Source: DASSNU01 sp035701265 (GTDB taxonomy: Bacteria > Gemmatimonadota > Gemmatimonadetes > Gemmatimonadales > Gemmatimonadaceae). From it: a stretch of DNA of 64,000 bases. Numbering within the stretch: the first letter of the stretch is position 1; the number at the start of each line of letters is the position of its first letter. Below the pieces are notes generated by a model that was not told the DNA's origin, ran no database searches, and saw only the letters and a list, made by a program, of their open reading frames with translations. Positions 26,570 through 35,004 of this stretch are shown in pieces. Made by a program: the position numbers and the translations under genes. The stretch spans positions 150,386 through 214,385 of the forward strand of contig DASSNU010000009.1 of the NCBI GenBank assembly GCA_035701265.1, read 5' to 3'.

Positions 26570-27658
26570 ATGGCTGACAAGGACTTGCCGCCCTCCTCAG
26601 AAAGAGCGGCTCCCCCCGCACCCCCCGCACTACCCGCGTCCCCCATGTCCGCAGGCAGCGCGCCAGCTCCTCCGCATGGCACCGCGGGCGCCCACGAGCC
26701 CTCGGCAATCCACCTCCCCCCCGAGATGCTGGGCGAGAACTGCCCCCGCTGCGGTGCGGCAACCAGTGGACGCTTCTGCTCCGAGTGCGGTGCGGCACTC
26801 CAGGGCGGCTCGTGCGCCGGCTGCGGAGGGACGCTCACCCCCGGCGCCCGCTTCTGCCATCGCTGCGGAACCCCGGCCGGCAGTGCAGCACCGTCACGGA
26901 GCGCCACCGGATCCGGAAGCGGTGCCGCACCCTGGAGCGCTGGCGTCCCGCCAACGCTCGGCACTCCCGACAACCCGGACTCCGCCCGCCGCGAGCCGCT
27001 CACGCTCGCCACCGCCCTCCCATGGGGAGTGGCAGCCATCGCGCTCGTCGCCCTCATCGCACTCGTGGCCGGACAGCGGTGGCGGAACCGGACCACGCCG
27101 GCTGCCGGAGACAACGCCGCCGCGCCTGCCGCCGCGGGCGCTCCCTTCGCCTCCACACCCGACGGTCGACCAGACGCCGGGCCGGCACCCGACATCTCCG
27201 CGCTCTCCCCTGTAGAACGGGCGGAGCGCCTGTTCGACCGCGTCATGCGCCTCTCCGAAGAGCGCACGCGCGACAGTACCTCCTTCGCGGCCGCCGGAAA
27301 GCAGGACAGCCTGCAGTTCTTCGCGCAGATGGCGATGGCAGCCTACCAGAGCCTCCCGCAGGCGGACGCCGACGCGCACTACGACATGGGACGCATTGCC
27401 GTCGTCATGGGCGTCCCCAACCTGGCCCGCGCACAGGCCGACTCGATCCTCGCCACCAACCCAACGCACCTGCTCGGTCTCATCCTCGCCGCACAGGCCG
27501 CGCGCGCCATGGGAGACGACGCCACCGCTCGCGACATGGATCGCCGTCTCCTCACCGATGCCGATGCGGAACAGAAGAAGAACCTCCCCGAGTACACGAT
27601 GCACCGCAACGACATCACCATCGCCATCGGCCAAGCCCGACAGGACCGCCCGCAGTAA
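26570..27658 (+). CDS. Double zinc-ribbon, single-pass membrane protein
   Basis: 362 residues from ATG 26570. A Pro/Ala-rich N-terminus is followed by two zinc ribbons: NCPRCGAATSGRFCSECG and CAGCGGTLTPGARFCHRCG. A disordered linker leads to one membrane helix (GVAAIALVALIALVAGQ) and an outer domain of about 180 residues that looks TPR-like (QADADAHYDMGRIAVVMG, ARAQADSILATNPTHLLG). Cytoplasmic zinc ribbons joined to a periplasmic repeat domain suggest an assembly or sensing role. No enzyme motif is seen. It is divergent from glnA. Confidence 0.8.
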   Translation: MADKDLPPSSERAAPPAPPALPASPMSAGSAPAPPHGTAGAHEPSAIHLPPEMLGENCPRCGAATSGRFCSECGAALQGGSCAGCGGTLTPGARFCHRCGTPAGSAAPSRSATGSGSGAAPWSAGVPPTLGTPDNPDSARREPLTLATALPWGVAAIALVALIALVAGQRWRNRTTPAAGDNAAAPAAAGAPFASTPDGRPDAGPAPDISALSPVERAERLFDRVMRLSEERTRDSTSFAAAGKQDSLQFFAQMAMAAYQSLPQADADAHYDMGRIAVVMGVPNLARAQADSILATNPTHLLGLILAAQAARAMGDDATARDMDRRLLTDADAEQKKNLPEYTMHRNDITIAIGQARQDRPQ

Positions 27659-27719
27659 TGCACGCGCCGCGCTCCACATGCGCGCGCCCTCTCTCCCTCC
27701 CCGCGCCGCTCACGCCGAC

Positions 27720-28571
27720 ATGACTTCCGCCGCACCCACACGAACCATCCGCGTCGCCCACAGCCCGGACTCCGACGATGCGTTCATGTTCTACGCGCTC
27801 GCCGAAGGACGCATCGACACCGGCCACCTGCGCTACGTCCACGAGCTCCAGGACATCGAGAGCCTGAACCAGCGCGCGCTGCGCGGAGAACTCGAGGTCA
27901 CCGCCGTCTCCATCCACGCCTACGCCCACCTGAGCGACCGGTACGCGCTCCTCCCCCACGGCGCATCCATGGGCGACCGCTACGGCCCACGCCTCGTGGC
28001 TCGGACACCCATGACGCGCGCCGACGTGCGCGGCAAACGGATCGCCGTCCCCGGTCCACTCACCACCGCCTTCCTCGCACTCAAGCTCTACGAGCCGGAC
28101 TTCACCCCAGTCCAGACACGATTCGACGAGATCGAAGAAGCGGTCGCCCGCGGTGATGTGGACCTGGGCCTCCTCATCCACGAAGGGCAGCTCACCTACG
28201 CCGGACAGGGCCTCCACCTCGTAGCCGACATGGGCAACTGGTGGTATGACGACACCGGCCTCCCCCTACCACTCGGCGGCAACGTTGTCAGAAAGGATCT
28301 GGGAGAGGAGACTATCAAGACAATTTCGCGCCACTTACGTGCCAGTATAGCGTACGCGCTGGAGCATCGTTCTGATGCGCTCGACCACGCGATGCGTTTC
28401 GCGAGGGGGTTGGACAGGGCGAGCGCGGACGAGTTCGTGGGGATGTACGTGAACGACTGGACGCTGGACTACGGGGAGCGTGGGCGGCGGGCGGTGAGGG
28501 AGCTGCTTCGTCGCGGTGCGGAGGCGGGGGTGATTCCGCGGAGGGTCGAGGTGGAGTTCGTGGAGGGGTAG
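27720..28571 (+). CDS. mqnD: MqnD-like 1,4-dihydroxy-6-naphthoate synthase (VitK2 biosynthesis family)
   Basis: 283 residues from ATG 27720. It belongs to the MqnA/MqnD periplasmic-binding-like enzyme fold: AHSPDSDDAFMFYALAEG at the N-terminus, VTAVSIHAYAHL with the His expected to be catalytic in MqnD, MGDRYGPRLVAR and LLIHEGQLTYAGQGL, then LGGNVVRKDLG. MqnD cleaves cyclic dehypoxanthinyl futalosine in the futalosine route to menaquinone. MqnA is a close relative, and the HSPDSDDAF variant of the motif differs from the classic SPCPNDTF, so the exact reaction is less certain than the family. No other mqn gene is in the window. Confidence 0.78.
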   Translation: MTSAAPTRTIRVAHSPDSDDAFMFYALAEGRIDTGHLRYVHELQDIESLNQRALRGELEVTAVSIHAYAHLSDRYALLPHGASMGDRYGPRLVARTPMTRADVRGKRIAVPGPLTTAFLALKLYEPDFTPVQTRFDEIEEAVARGDVDLGLLIHEGQLTYAGQGLHLVADMGNWWYDDTGLPLPLGGNVVRKDLGEETIKTISRHLRASIAYALEHRSDALDHAMRFARGLDRASADEFVGMYVNDWTLDYGERGRRAVRELLRRGAEAGVIPRRVEVEFVEG

Positions 28572-28592
28572 CTGCGCAGTTCGCGACTGGAC

Positions 28593-28632
28593 GGGAGGAG
28601 GAGGGAGGAGGGGGGGAGGGGAGGGAAGGGAG
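28593..28632. repeat. 40-nt uninterrupted purine tract
   Basis: Between mqnD and the kinase gene the plus strand holds 40 purines in a row with many GGG runs (GGGAGGAGG type), interrupted only at 28633 and resuming after it. Such tracts can form G-quadruplexes or triplex DNA. Confidence 0.7.
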
Positions 28633-28666
28633 CGATCGGGAGGGAGGATACGACGGGGAGGGCTCC

Positions 28667-28706
28667 TGGTGTAAGGAAATTCTAATTCTGTCAACAGGTT
28701 ACACCA
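28667..28706. promoter_or_regulatory. Inverted repeat upstream of the multi-GAF kinase
   Basis: TGGTGTAA at 28667-28674 and its perfect complement TTACACCA at 28699-28706, separated by a 24-bp AT-rich spacer. The centre lies about 85 bp before the kinase start in an otherwise very GC-rich region, consistent with an operator or looped regulatory site. Confidence 0.5.
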
Positions 28707-28771
28707 CTCTTCGCTAGCTCGTCTCTTTCCTGCCCTCCGAAGCGGCCGAGTTCCCGAATCGAGTGAAATTG

Positions 28772-31700
28772 ATGGCCGATTCAGCCCCCCGCCTGCACCA
28801 GAGCGGCGAGCAGGCCGTCCTCGAGGCGTTGGACGCCTTGCGGGCCGCAACGGTCCTCGTCGACGCCAACTGGGTCGTGCAGCTGGTGAACGCGCCCTGT
28901 GCGCGTCTGCTGCGGGCCGAGCGCGGAGCGCTCATCGGGCGATCGCTCTGGGACGTGCTCCCCTTCGCGGCGGATCTTCGCGTTGCGCGCCTGCTCCGCA
29001 CCGCCATGGCGGAGCGGCGCGAGATGGGACCGGTGGAAATCGACGATCCATCGCATCCGGTGCGTGGTTCCCTCTGGGTGCGCCCCACCGGCGACCGGCA
29101 GCTGCTGATCGAGCTCGACGCTGCGCCTCCGCGTCCCACGGCATCGCTCCTGGGGCGTCTGGAGGAGAGCGAAGCCGCAGCCGCGCTGGCCGACGAGCTG
29201 GTGGGTGCCGAGATGAACGTCGCGCGCTCCAGCGAGCTGCTGGCGGCGCGGGTGCAGATCGCGGCAGGTGCTGGTGGCGCGTGCGTGGCGCTCCAGTCGC
29301 CGGATGGATTTCGCGTACACGCTGCCGTGGGAACGCTGGCACCGCTCGCGGGAGCGACGCTCCCGGGGGGTGGGGTGTTCGCGCGTGCCGTGCAGGAGCG
29401 CGAGGTGCTCATCGACAACGCGGTGGATGCGTCCGCTTCCGCATCCGCGCGCGTGCTCCCGTCGGCGTTCGACGGCTGCGCCGTGCAGCAGTTCGCCATC
29501 GCACCGCTGGTAGCGGGCGGATTGGTGATCGGCGCCGCGGTAGTGGTGGACAGCGTGCACGGCGAGTTCACCACGCGGCATGCGGCCGTGCTCTCCCGAT
29601 TGGCGGCCCACGGCGCGCTCGCCATGCGCAACGCGCAGCGCCTGGAGTACGCCGAGCAGAGCGCGCGGGATGCGCGGGCACTCGCGGAAGTGGTGCAGGA
29701 CCTCAACCAGTCGCTCGAGCTCGATCGCGCGTACGCGCTCATCGTGCGGCATGCCACCTCGCTCCTGCGCGGTACGGGCGCACGGCTCTCGCTGGTCGAG
29801 GAAGGCGGGTTGATGGTGATCGCCGCGCATGGCAGTGCGGGGGAGATCGGGACCACGCTGCCGGTGGAGAACACGCTTGCGGGGACGTGCGTGCGCACGG
29901 CGGTGCCGCAGTGTGGCACCGCGGTCGCCGCGGAGGTGACGCGGAGCGCGGTGGCTGCGCCGTTGCTCGTCGGTGGACGTCCGCTGGGCGCGCTCGAGGT
30001 GTTCGGGCAGCGCCCTGGTGGATTCGGCCCGCATCAGCAGGATCTGCTGTTCGCGCTGGCCAGTCACGCGGCGGTGGCCATCGAGAATGGCCGCCTCTTC
30101 CGCAGCTCCGGGCAGGCGCTCCGGCACGCGAGCATTCTCGCCGCCTGCGCGCGCAGTCTCGCCTTCAACGTCACGCCGCGCGCGATGTACGCGGACATCG
30201 CGCGTGCCGCCACCGGCTCGCTCGGAACGTCCGGCGTGGGAATCTTTCTTCTGGACGAGGCGCTGGCGTACGTGACCATGGCGTACTCCGTGGGCGCCGG
30301 CGCCGCCGACGAGTCGGTGCTGCTGGACAACTTCTGGGGCGCCGGGGGCGCGATGGTCGCGCGCGAGTCGGCGCCGCGCTTCTATCCGGACATCGAGGCG
30401 TCGTTACGCGGGGCGCCCACGCCCGAGCAGCGCGTGATTCTCACCACGCTCCTCGCGGGTGGCGTGCGCGCAGCCGCACTGCTCCCGCTCGTCATCGAAG
30501 GGCGGGCACGTGGCGTGCTCGCGCTGCGATTCGCCAGCCCGCAGCGATTCGATCGCGAGCAGGAGATGCTGCTCACCGACTTCAGCGCGATCGCCGCCGT
30601 CGCCATGCGCAACGCGCTCCTCTTCGGCGATCTCGAGCGGCGCGCGGTGCGCCTCTCCGCCGTGGCCACGGTGCAGCAGGCCATCTCGGGGGCGGTGGAC
30701 GTGGAGCGCGTCTACAGCGAGGTCTACCGCGCGGTGGCGTCGGTGGTGGACGCGCCGGGCTTCGCGCTCCTCTCCGCGGATGCGGAGCGCGGCGTCTTCA
30801 CACCGGAGTATCTGGTGCGCGACGGCGCCGTGGTCGCACACACCGCTGGTGCTCAGCAGCTCGATGGCGACGACGTCACCAGCATCGTCGCGCGCACGCG
30901 CGAGCCCACGATCGCCGCGCCCTGCACCCCTGACTGGTCGCCGCTCATGCGCGATCTGGTGGAAGACGGGCGCCGCGTCGTGGTGCTCGCCGTCCCCATC
31001 CTGCATGGCGACGTGTTGCTGGGGGTGATGCACGCGCTCTCCTACCGGAGCGACGCGTTCGACTGGAGCGACATCGATCTCGTCTGCCTGATCGCCCGGC
31101 AGGCGGCCACGGCCATCTCCAACGCGCGGGCCTTCGAGGCGGAGCGCCGCGAGCGCCGGCAGACGGAGGCCACGGCGGGGATCGCCCGTCTTGCCCTCCG
31201 CGGCGAGCACATCGAGCAGACCGCGCCCGCGCTGCTGGACGAGCTGCTGGGTGTGGTGCCCGCCGCCAATGCGGCGCTTGCGCTCGTCACCTCGGACGGG
31301 CTGCGGATGCGCTACGTGGCCGGCCGCGGCGAGGCGGAGCGTCTCGTCGGCACGACCGTGGAGGCCGGGCGCGAGGACCTCTCCCTTCCGCGCACCAGCG
31401 GTGCGCACCCCGGGCGCGTGCTGGGTGGGATCCCGGCGCGGCGGCTGCGGCTCCTCTCCGAGCCCGGGGAGACGACGATGCTCCTCCGCTCGGGCGACCG
31501 CATCATCGGCGCCCTGGCCGTCGGCGCGGGGGATCCGGAGCGCGCCGCCGAGCGCGCCGCGGCGCTCGACCGGCTCGTGGCTCCCCTGGCGCTCGCCATG
31601 GACGCGCTCCTCCTCCGCCAGGAGGAGCGCCGCCAGCAGGCGCGCCAGCGCACGCTCGCCGTCTCGCTCGAGACGATGGAGCAACCGGTGTTCGTGTTCT

Positions 31701-32728
31701 CCGGCGACGGTCGCATCCGCTACGCGAACGCGGCGGCGGCGCGCGACTACCAGTACGCGCTGGGCGAGCTGGCCGGCCTCGACATCCGCTCGCTCATGCC
31801 GCGCGTGATGCTCCAACCCGACACCGATCTGGTCACCCTCACCACCACCGGACAGCGCACGTGGGCGGGGGAGCGGCTCCAGCGCAGAAAGGACGGATCC
31901 GAGTTCCCCGCCTGGCTCACCGTGAGCGCGATCATCGACGAGCACGGGAAGCGCGAAGGAACGGTCGTCATCGTGCGCAACCTGAGCGACGAGCGGCGCG
32001 TGGCCGAACAGCTTCGTCAGTCGGAAAAGCTGGCCGCGCTGGGCGAGCTGGTGGCCGGCGTGGCGCACGAGGTCAACAACCCGCTCACCGGCATCTCGGC
32101 GTTCGCCCAGCTCCTGCTCGAGGATGAGCTCACCGACGACCAGCTCGAGTCGGTCCGCCTGATCAAGCGCGAGTCGGACCGCGCGGTGTCGGTCATCCGC
32201 GACCTGCTCACCTTCGCGCGCAAGACCGGCCCGCGCAGCGTCACCATCTTCATGAACGATCTCATCGAGCAGACGCTCCGGCTGCGCACGTACGGCATCC
32301 GGACCACGGGCATCTCCGTGGAGCTCGACCTCGATCCGGCGCTGCAGCTCGTGCAGGGGGACGACCGCCAGCTCCAGCAAGTGCTGTTGAACCTCGTGGT
32401 GAACGCCGAGCACGCGATGGCCAACAGCCCGTCGCGTGTGCTCACCCTGCGCACGCGAAACGATGGCACGCGCGTGTGCGTCGAGGTGATCGACACCGGC
32501 ACCGGAATGCCCGTCGAGCTGCAGAAGCGCATCTTCGAGCCGTTCTTCACCACCAAGCCCGAAGGCACCGGCACCGGACTCGGCCTGAGCGTGAGCTACG
32601 GCATCGTCCGGGCACACGGCGGGGCGCTCTCCGTGGTGAGCGAGCCGGGTGCCGGTGCCACATTCCGTCTCCTGCTTCCGGCCGCCGCCGGCGGCGACGC
32701 CGCATCCCGCACCGACGTGAACCGATAA
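28772..32728 (+). CDS. Multi-GAF/PAS sensor histidine kinase
   Basis: 1318 residues from ATG 28772 (GTG 28763 is an alternative). N-terminal PAS-like domain (VLVDANWVVQLVNAPC), then about five GAF-type domains up to residue 970 with recurring tails such as FALASHAAVAIENGRLF, FSAIAAVAMRNALLFGDL and ARQAATAISNARAFEAE, a second PAS (PVFVFSGDGRIRYANAAAA), HisKA with GVAHEVNNPLTGIS (phospho-acceptor His about 1098), and HATPase with NLVVNAEHAM, DTGTGMP and GTGLGLSVSYG. No membrane segment, so it is a soluble sensor of several ligands. Its stop overlaps the response-regulator start (TAATG), so the two form one operon. Confidence 0.94.
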   Translation: MADSAPRLHQSGEQAVLEALDALRAATVLVDANWVVQLVNAPCARLLRAERGALIGRSLWDVLPFAADLRVARLLRTAMAERREMGPVEIDDPSHPVRGSLWVRPTGDRQLLIELDAAPPRPTASLLGRLEESEAAAALADELVGAEMNVARSSELLAARVQIAAGAGGACVALQSPDGFRVHAAVGTLAPLAGATLPGGGVFARAVQEREVLIDNAVDASASASARVLPSAFDGCAVQQFAIAPLVAGGLVIGAAVVVDSVHGEFTTRHAAVLSRLAAHGALAMRNAQRLEYAEQSARDARALAEVVQDLNQSLELDRAYALIVRHATSLLRGTGARLSLVEEGGLMVIAAHGSAGEIGTTLPVENTLAGTCVRTAVPQCGTAVAAEVTRSAVAAPLLVGGRPLGALEVFGQRPGGFGPHQQDLLFALASHAAVAIENGRLFRSSGQALRHASILAACARSLAFNVTPRAMYADIARAATGSLGTSGVGIFLLDEALAYVTMAYSVGAGAADESVLLDNFWGAGGAMVARESAPRFYPDIEASLRGAPTPEQRVILTTLLAGGVRAAALLPLVIEGRARGVLALRFASPQRFDREQEMLLTDFSAIAAVAMRNALLFGDLERRAVRLSAVATVQQAISGAVDVERVYSEVYRAVASVVDAPGFALLSADAERGVFTPEYLVRDGAVVAHTAGAQQLDGDDVTSIVARTREPTIAAPCTPDWSPLMRDLVEDGRRVVVLAVPILHGDVLLGVMHALSYRSDAFDWSDIDLVCLIARQAATAISNARAFEAERRERRQTEATAGIARLALRGEHIEQTAPALLDELLGVVPAANAALALVTSDGLRMRYVAGRGEAERLVGTTVEAGREDLSLPRTSGAHPGRVLGGIPARRLRLLSEPGETTMLLRSGDRIIGALAVGAGDPERAAERAAALDRLVAPLALAMDALLLRQEERRQQARQRTLAVSLETMEQPVFVFSGDGRIRYANAAAARDYQYALGELAGLDIRSLMPRVMLQPDTDLVTLTTTGQRTWAGERLQRRKDGSEFPAWLTVSAIIDEHGKREGTVVIVRNLSDERRVAEQLRQSEKLAALGELVAGVAHEVNNPLTGISAFAQLLLEDELTDDQLESVRLIKRESDRAVSVIRDLLTFARKTGPRSVTIFMNDLIEQTLRLRTYGIRTTGISVELDLDPALQLVQGDDRQLQQVLLNLVVNAEHAMANSPSRVLTLRTRNDGTRVCVEVIDTGTGMPVELQKRIFEPFFTTKPEGTGTGLGLSVSYGIVRAHGGALSVVSEPGAGATFRLLLPAAAGGDAASRTDVNR

Positions 32729-33861
32729 TGCCGCACGAAGGACGCTCGTCCACGCTCCCCGATGCCCGCGCCTGGTCCGACGGACGCGGCACCTCCTCCG
32801 CTCCCACGCCGGCCGCGCGCCTGCTGCTCGTGGACGACGAGGAGACCATCCGCCTCGCGCTGTGCAAGTTCCTGCGCTCGCGCGGGTACCAGGTCGAGAC
32901 CGCAGGCTCCGGCGCCGACGCGCTCGAGATCCTGCGCACCGCGGGTCCGTTCGCGCTCATTCTCTGCGACGTGCGCATGCCCGGCATGAGCGGAACGGAA
33001 GTCGTTCCGCAGGCGCTCCAGCTCGACCGCGATCTCGCCATTCTCATGCTGACGGCGGTGAACGACGCCCCCACGGCCACCGAGGCGTTGGGACTGGGAG
33101 CGCTCGACTACCTCATGAAGCCGATCGAGCTCCCCGATCTGGAGGAGGCCGTCGCGCGCGGGCTGCACAAGCGCCGGCTGCGCATCGAGCAACGGCAGAT
33201 CGAGCACATGATCCGTGACGAGGTGGCGGCGCGCACGGCAGAGCTGGAGGCGGAAAAGCTCGCGCTGCGCGACCTGTCGGTGGGCGTCATCGAAGCGCTC
33301 ATCAACGCCATGGAGGCGCGCGACATCTATCTTCGCGGCCGCTCGCACCGCGTCTCCGAGCTGGCCGTCTCGATCGCCGCCGAGTTGGGGCTGGACGTGA
33401 ACACGGTGGAGGCGATCCGTGTGGCCGCCCGGATCCAGGATGTCGGGATGATCGGGCTGCGCGAGTCCGTGCTCAACAAGCCGGGGGCGCTCGAGCCGGC
33501 GGAGTTCGAGCACATCAAGGAGCACGTGCGCGTGGGAATGGAGATCCTCCGCCCCCTCAAGCACCTCGGCGCCGCGCTCCAGTACGTGCAGGATCACCAC
33601 GAGCGCTTCGACGGCACCGGTTATCCGCGCGGTATCGCGGGACGCGAGATCTCGATCGGCGGGCGCGTGCTCGCCGCCGCCGACGCGTTCGACGCCCTCA
33701 CATCGCGCCGTGCGTACCGCGAGCCCATGTCCCCTGACCAGACGGTGGACTATCTGGCGACCTTCGCCGGCACCCTTCTCGACCCGAACATCTACGACGC
33801 CCTGGTCACCGTCGTCCGCCGCCGCAAGTCCCTCGTCTTCATCGATACGGTCGACGCATAA
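32728..33861 (+). CDS. Response regulator with degenerate HD-GYP output domain
   Basis: 377 residues from ATG 32728. Receiver domain with DD at 36-37, phospho-acceptor Asp81 (CDVRMPG), Thr109 and Lys131 (MKPIE). A coiled coil leads to an HD-GYP domain: RSHRVSEL (His207), EHVRVG (His266), HHERFDGTGYP (His290, His291), AADAFDALTSRR. The HD pair itself is altered: the usual HDIGK reads QDVGM (Gln237-Asp238, Met241). GYP is intact. Loss of a metal-binding His should impair c-di-GMP hydrolysis, so this may be a c-di-GMP-binding or protein-interaction output. It is the cognate partner of the overlapping kinase gene. Confidence 0.93.
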   Translation: MPHEGRSSTLPDARAWSDGRGTSSAPTPAARLLLVDDEETIRLALCKFLRSRGYQVETAGSGADALEILRTAGPFALILCDVRMPGMSGTEVVPQALQLDRDLAILMLTAVNDAPTATEALGLGALDYLMKPIELPDLEEAVARGLHKRRLRIEQRQIEHMIRDEVAARTAELEAEKLALRDLSVGVIEALINAMEARDIYLRGRSHRVSELAVSIAAELGLDVNTVEAIRVAARIQDVGMIGLRESVLNKPGALEPAEFEHIKEHVRVGMEILRPLKHLGAALQYVQDHHERFDGTGYPRGIAGREISIGGRVLAAADAFDALTSRRAYREPMSPDQTVDYLATFAGTLLDPNIYDALVTVVRRRKSLVFIDTVDA

Positions 33862-33985
33862 CGTCCGGCCAGCCGCTCCGCGCCTCCCCTCAATTCGGCA
33901 CTCGGTTCCACCGCGACACGCTCCCGCCCCGCCGGCTGTCATGCCGGCGGCGAGCGATCGCGCGCATCGAATCGTTGCGTGCTTC

Positions 33986-34014
33986 TTGACGGAATTGGGG
34001 ATGTGTTGTATTGG
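33986..34014 (+). promoter_or_regulatory. Possible promoter of the histone-like gene
   Basis: TTGACG (33986-33991), a 17-bp spacer and TATTGG (34009-34014). This AT-richer stretch stands out in the 295-bp gap after the response regulator. A leader of about 135 nt would follow. The -10 box is a weak match. Confidence 0.35.
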
Positions 34015-34156
34015 GAAGCCGGCCGCGCGGCAGCATCGCGCGCGGGACATCTTCGCGGCGGTGCCGGGCATACGTCATGCAGCGCCGCTGCGACCTGACC
34101 GGATCACGACCGCTGCAGCGAGAGGCGAGCCTGTGACACCACACGAGGAGGACGAC

Positions 34157-34912
34157 ATGCCGCGTAGTGACGAGTACTCGGATTCCCTACGCTTCTCCGA
34201 CCGCGACGACGAAGAGGAAGATCTCGGCTACAGCGGCTCCTTTGACGACGATGAGGACGAGGAGGAAGCCGGGTGGGGCATCGGGAAGAGCCACGGCGAT
34301 GAGCTGTGGGACAGCACCGATGATGACGACGACGATGAGGAAGTCGAGGCGGAGGAGACGGAGGAGGAGGACGAGCTCGGCACCGGTACCACCGGCTGGG
34401 GTGCCGGAACTGGCGTGCGCGGTGGGACCACGACCGCGGGCTCGATGACGGGCGCGGGGATGGCGGGTGGCGCGATGCCGGCTACCCCGGGCGGACTGCA
34501 GGGCGGGCGTGAGCTGACGGGCACGCCGCCGCGGACGACCGCGCCAACCAAGGCTCCCGCAGCCAAGAAGGCTCCTTCCGCCGCGAAGGCGCCCGCCAAG
34601 AAGGCTCCGGCCAAGAAGGCCGCTGCGAAGAAGACGTCGTCGAAGAAGGCTCCCTCCAAGAAGAGCGCAAAGAAGAGCACATCCGCGCGCAAGAAGTCGG
34701 CAGCCAGGAAAGGCGGGCGCAAAGCCGCGAAGCGCACCGCGCGGAAGGGCGCCGCACGGAAGGGGAGCGCGCGCAAGGGTGGCAGCAGGAAGGGTGGTGC
34801 CCGCAAGAAGGGCTCGGCCAAGCGTACGGCGCGCAAGGGCGCGTCCGCCCGCAAGGCCGGACGCGGCGGCGCCAGGAAGAAGGCCTCGCGCGCCGGCGGC
34901 CGTCGCCGCTGA
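34157..34912 (+). CDS. Bipolar acidic/lysine-rich histone H1-like protein
   Basis: 251 residues from ATG 34157 with GAGGAGGA six nt upstream. Residues 1-75 are extremely acidic (runs such as FDDDEDEEEAG, DDDDDDEEVEAEETEEEDE). A Gly/Thr-rich hinge (75-120) follows. Residues 125-251 are a histone-H1-like tail of KKAPAKKA, KKAPSKKSAKK, ARKGAARKGSARKG and RKKGS units ending GGRRR. The basic half should coat DNA as in H1-like and AlgP-type bacterial proteins; the acidic half could act as an intramolecular brake or histone-chaperone-like surface. No folded domain is seen. Strong low-complexity DNA repeats underlie the tail. Confidence 0.82.
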   Translation: MPRSDEYSDSLRFSDRDDEEEDLGYSGSFDDDEDEEEAGWGIGKSHGDELWDSTDDDDDDEEVEAEETEEEDELGTGTTGWGAGTGVRGGTTTAGSMTGAGMAGGAMPATPGGLQGGRELTGTPPRTTAPTKAPAAKKAPSAAKAPAKKAPAKKAAAKKTSSKKAPSKKSAKKSTSARKKSAARKGGRKAAKRTARKGAARKGSARKGGSRKGGARKKGSAKRTARKGASARKAGRGGARKKASRAGGRRR

Positions 34913-34925
34913 ACGAGGGGTGATA

Positions 34926-34965
34926 CACGACGGCAGGGCGCCTGCTCGCGGGCCCTGCCGTCGTG
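34926..34965 (+). terminator. Perfect 14-bp hairpin after the histone-like gene
   Basis: Arms 34926-34939 and 34952-34965 pair perfectly (CACGACGGCAGGGC and its complement) around a 12-nt loop, 14 bp past the stop. No U-tract follows. It also argues against the upstream GTG 34963 as start of the next gene. Confidence 0.7.
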
Positions 34966-35004
34966 CGCGTGTATTTCGTGTCCGAGCTTCCCATCCGCGT
35001 GCCG

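Noticed and set aside
30404..32617. A long open frame opposite the multi-GAF kinase
   Set aside because: No recognisable domain; composition is an antisense echo of the kinase.
34545..34912. Possible frameshifted or repetitive junk in the lysine-rich region
   Set aside because: The reading frame is continuous, starts from a strong SD, and has the regular KKA/RKG pattern of H1-like tails.
34963..35004. GTG 34963 as start of the pseudokinase
   Set aside because: It falls inside the right arm of the terminator hairpin of the upstream gene; ATG 35005 is more plausible.
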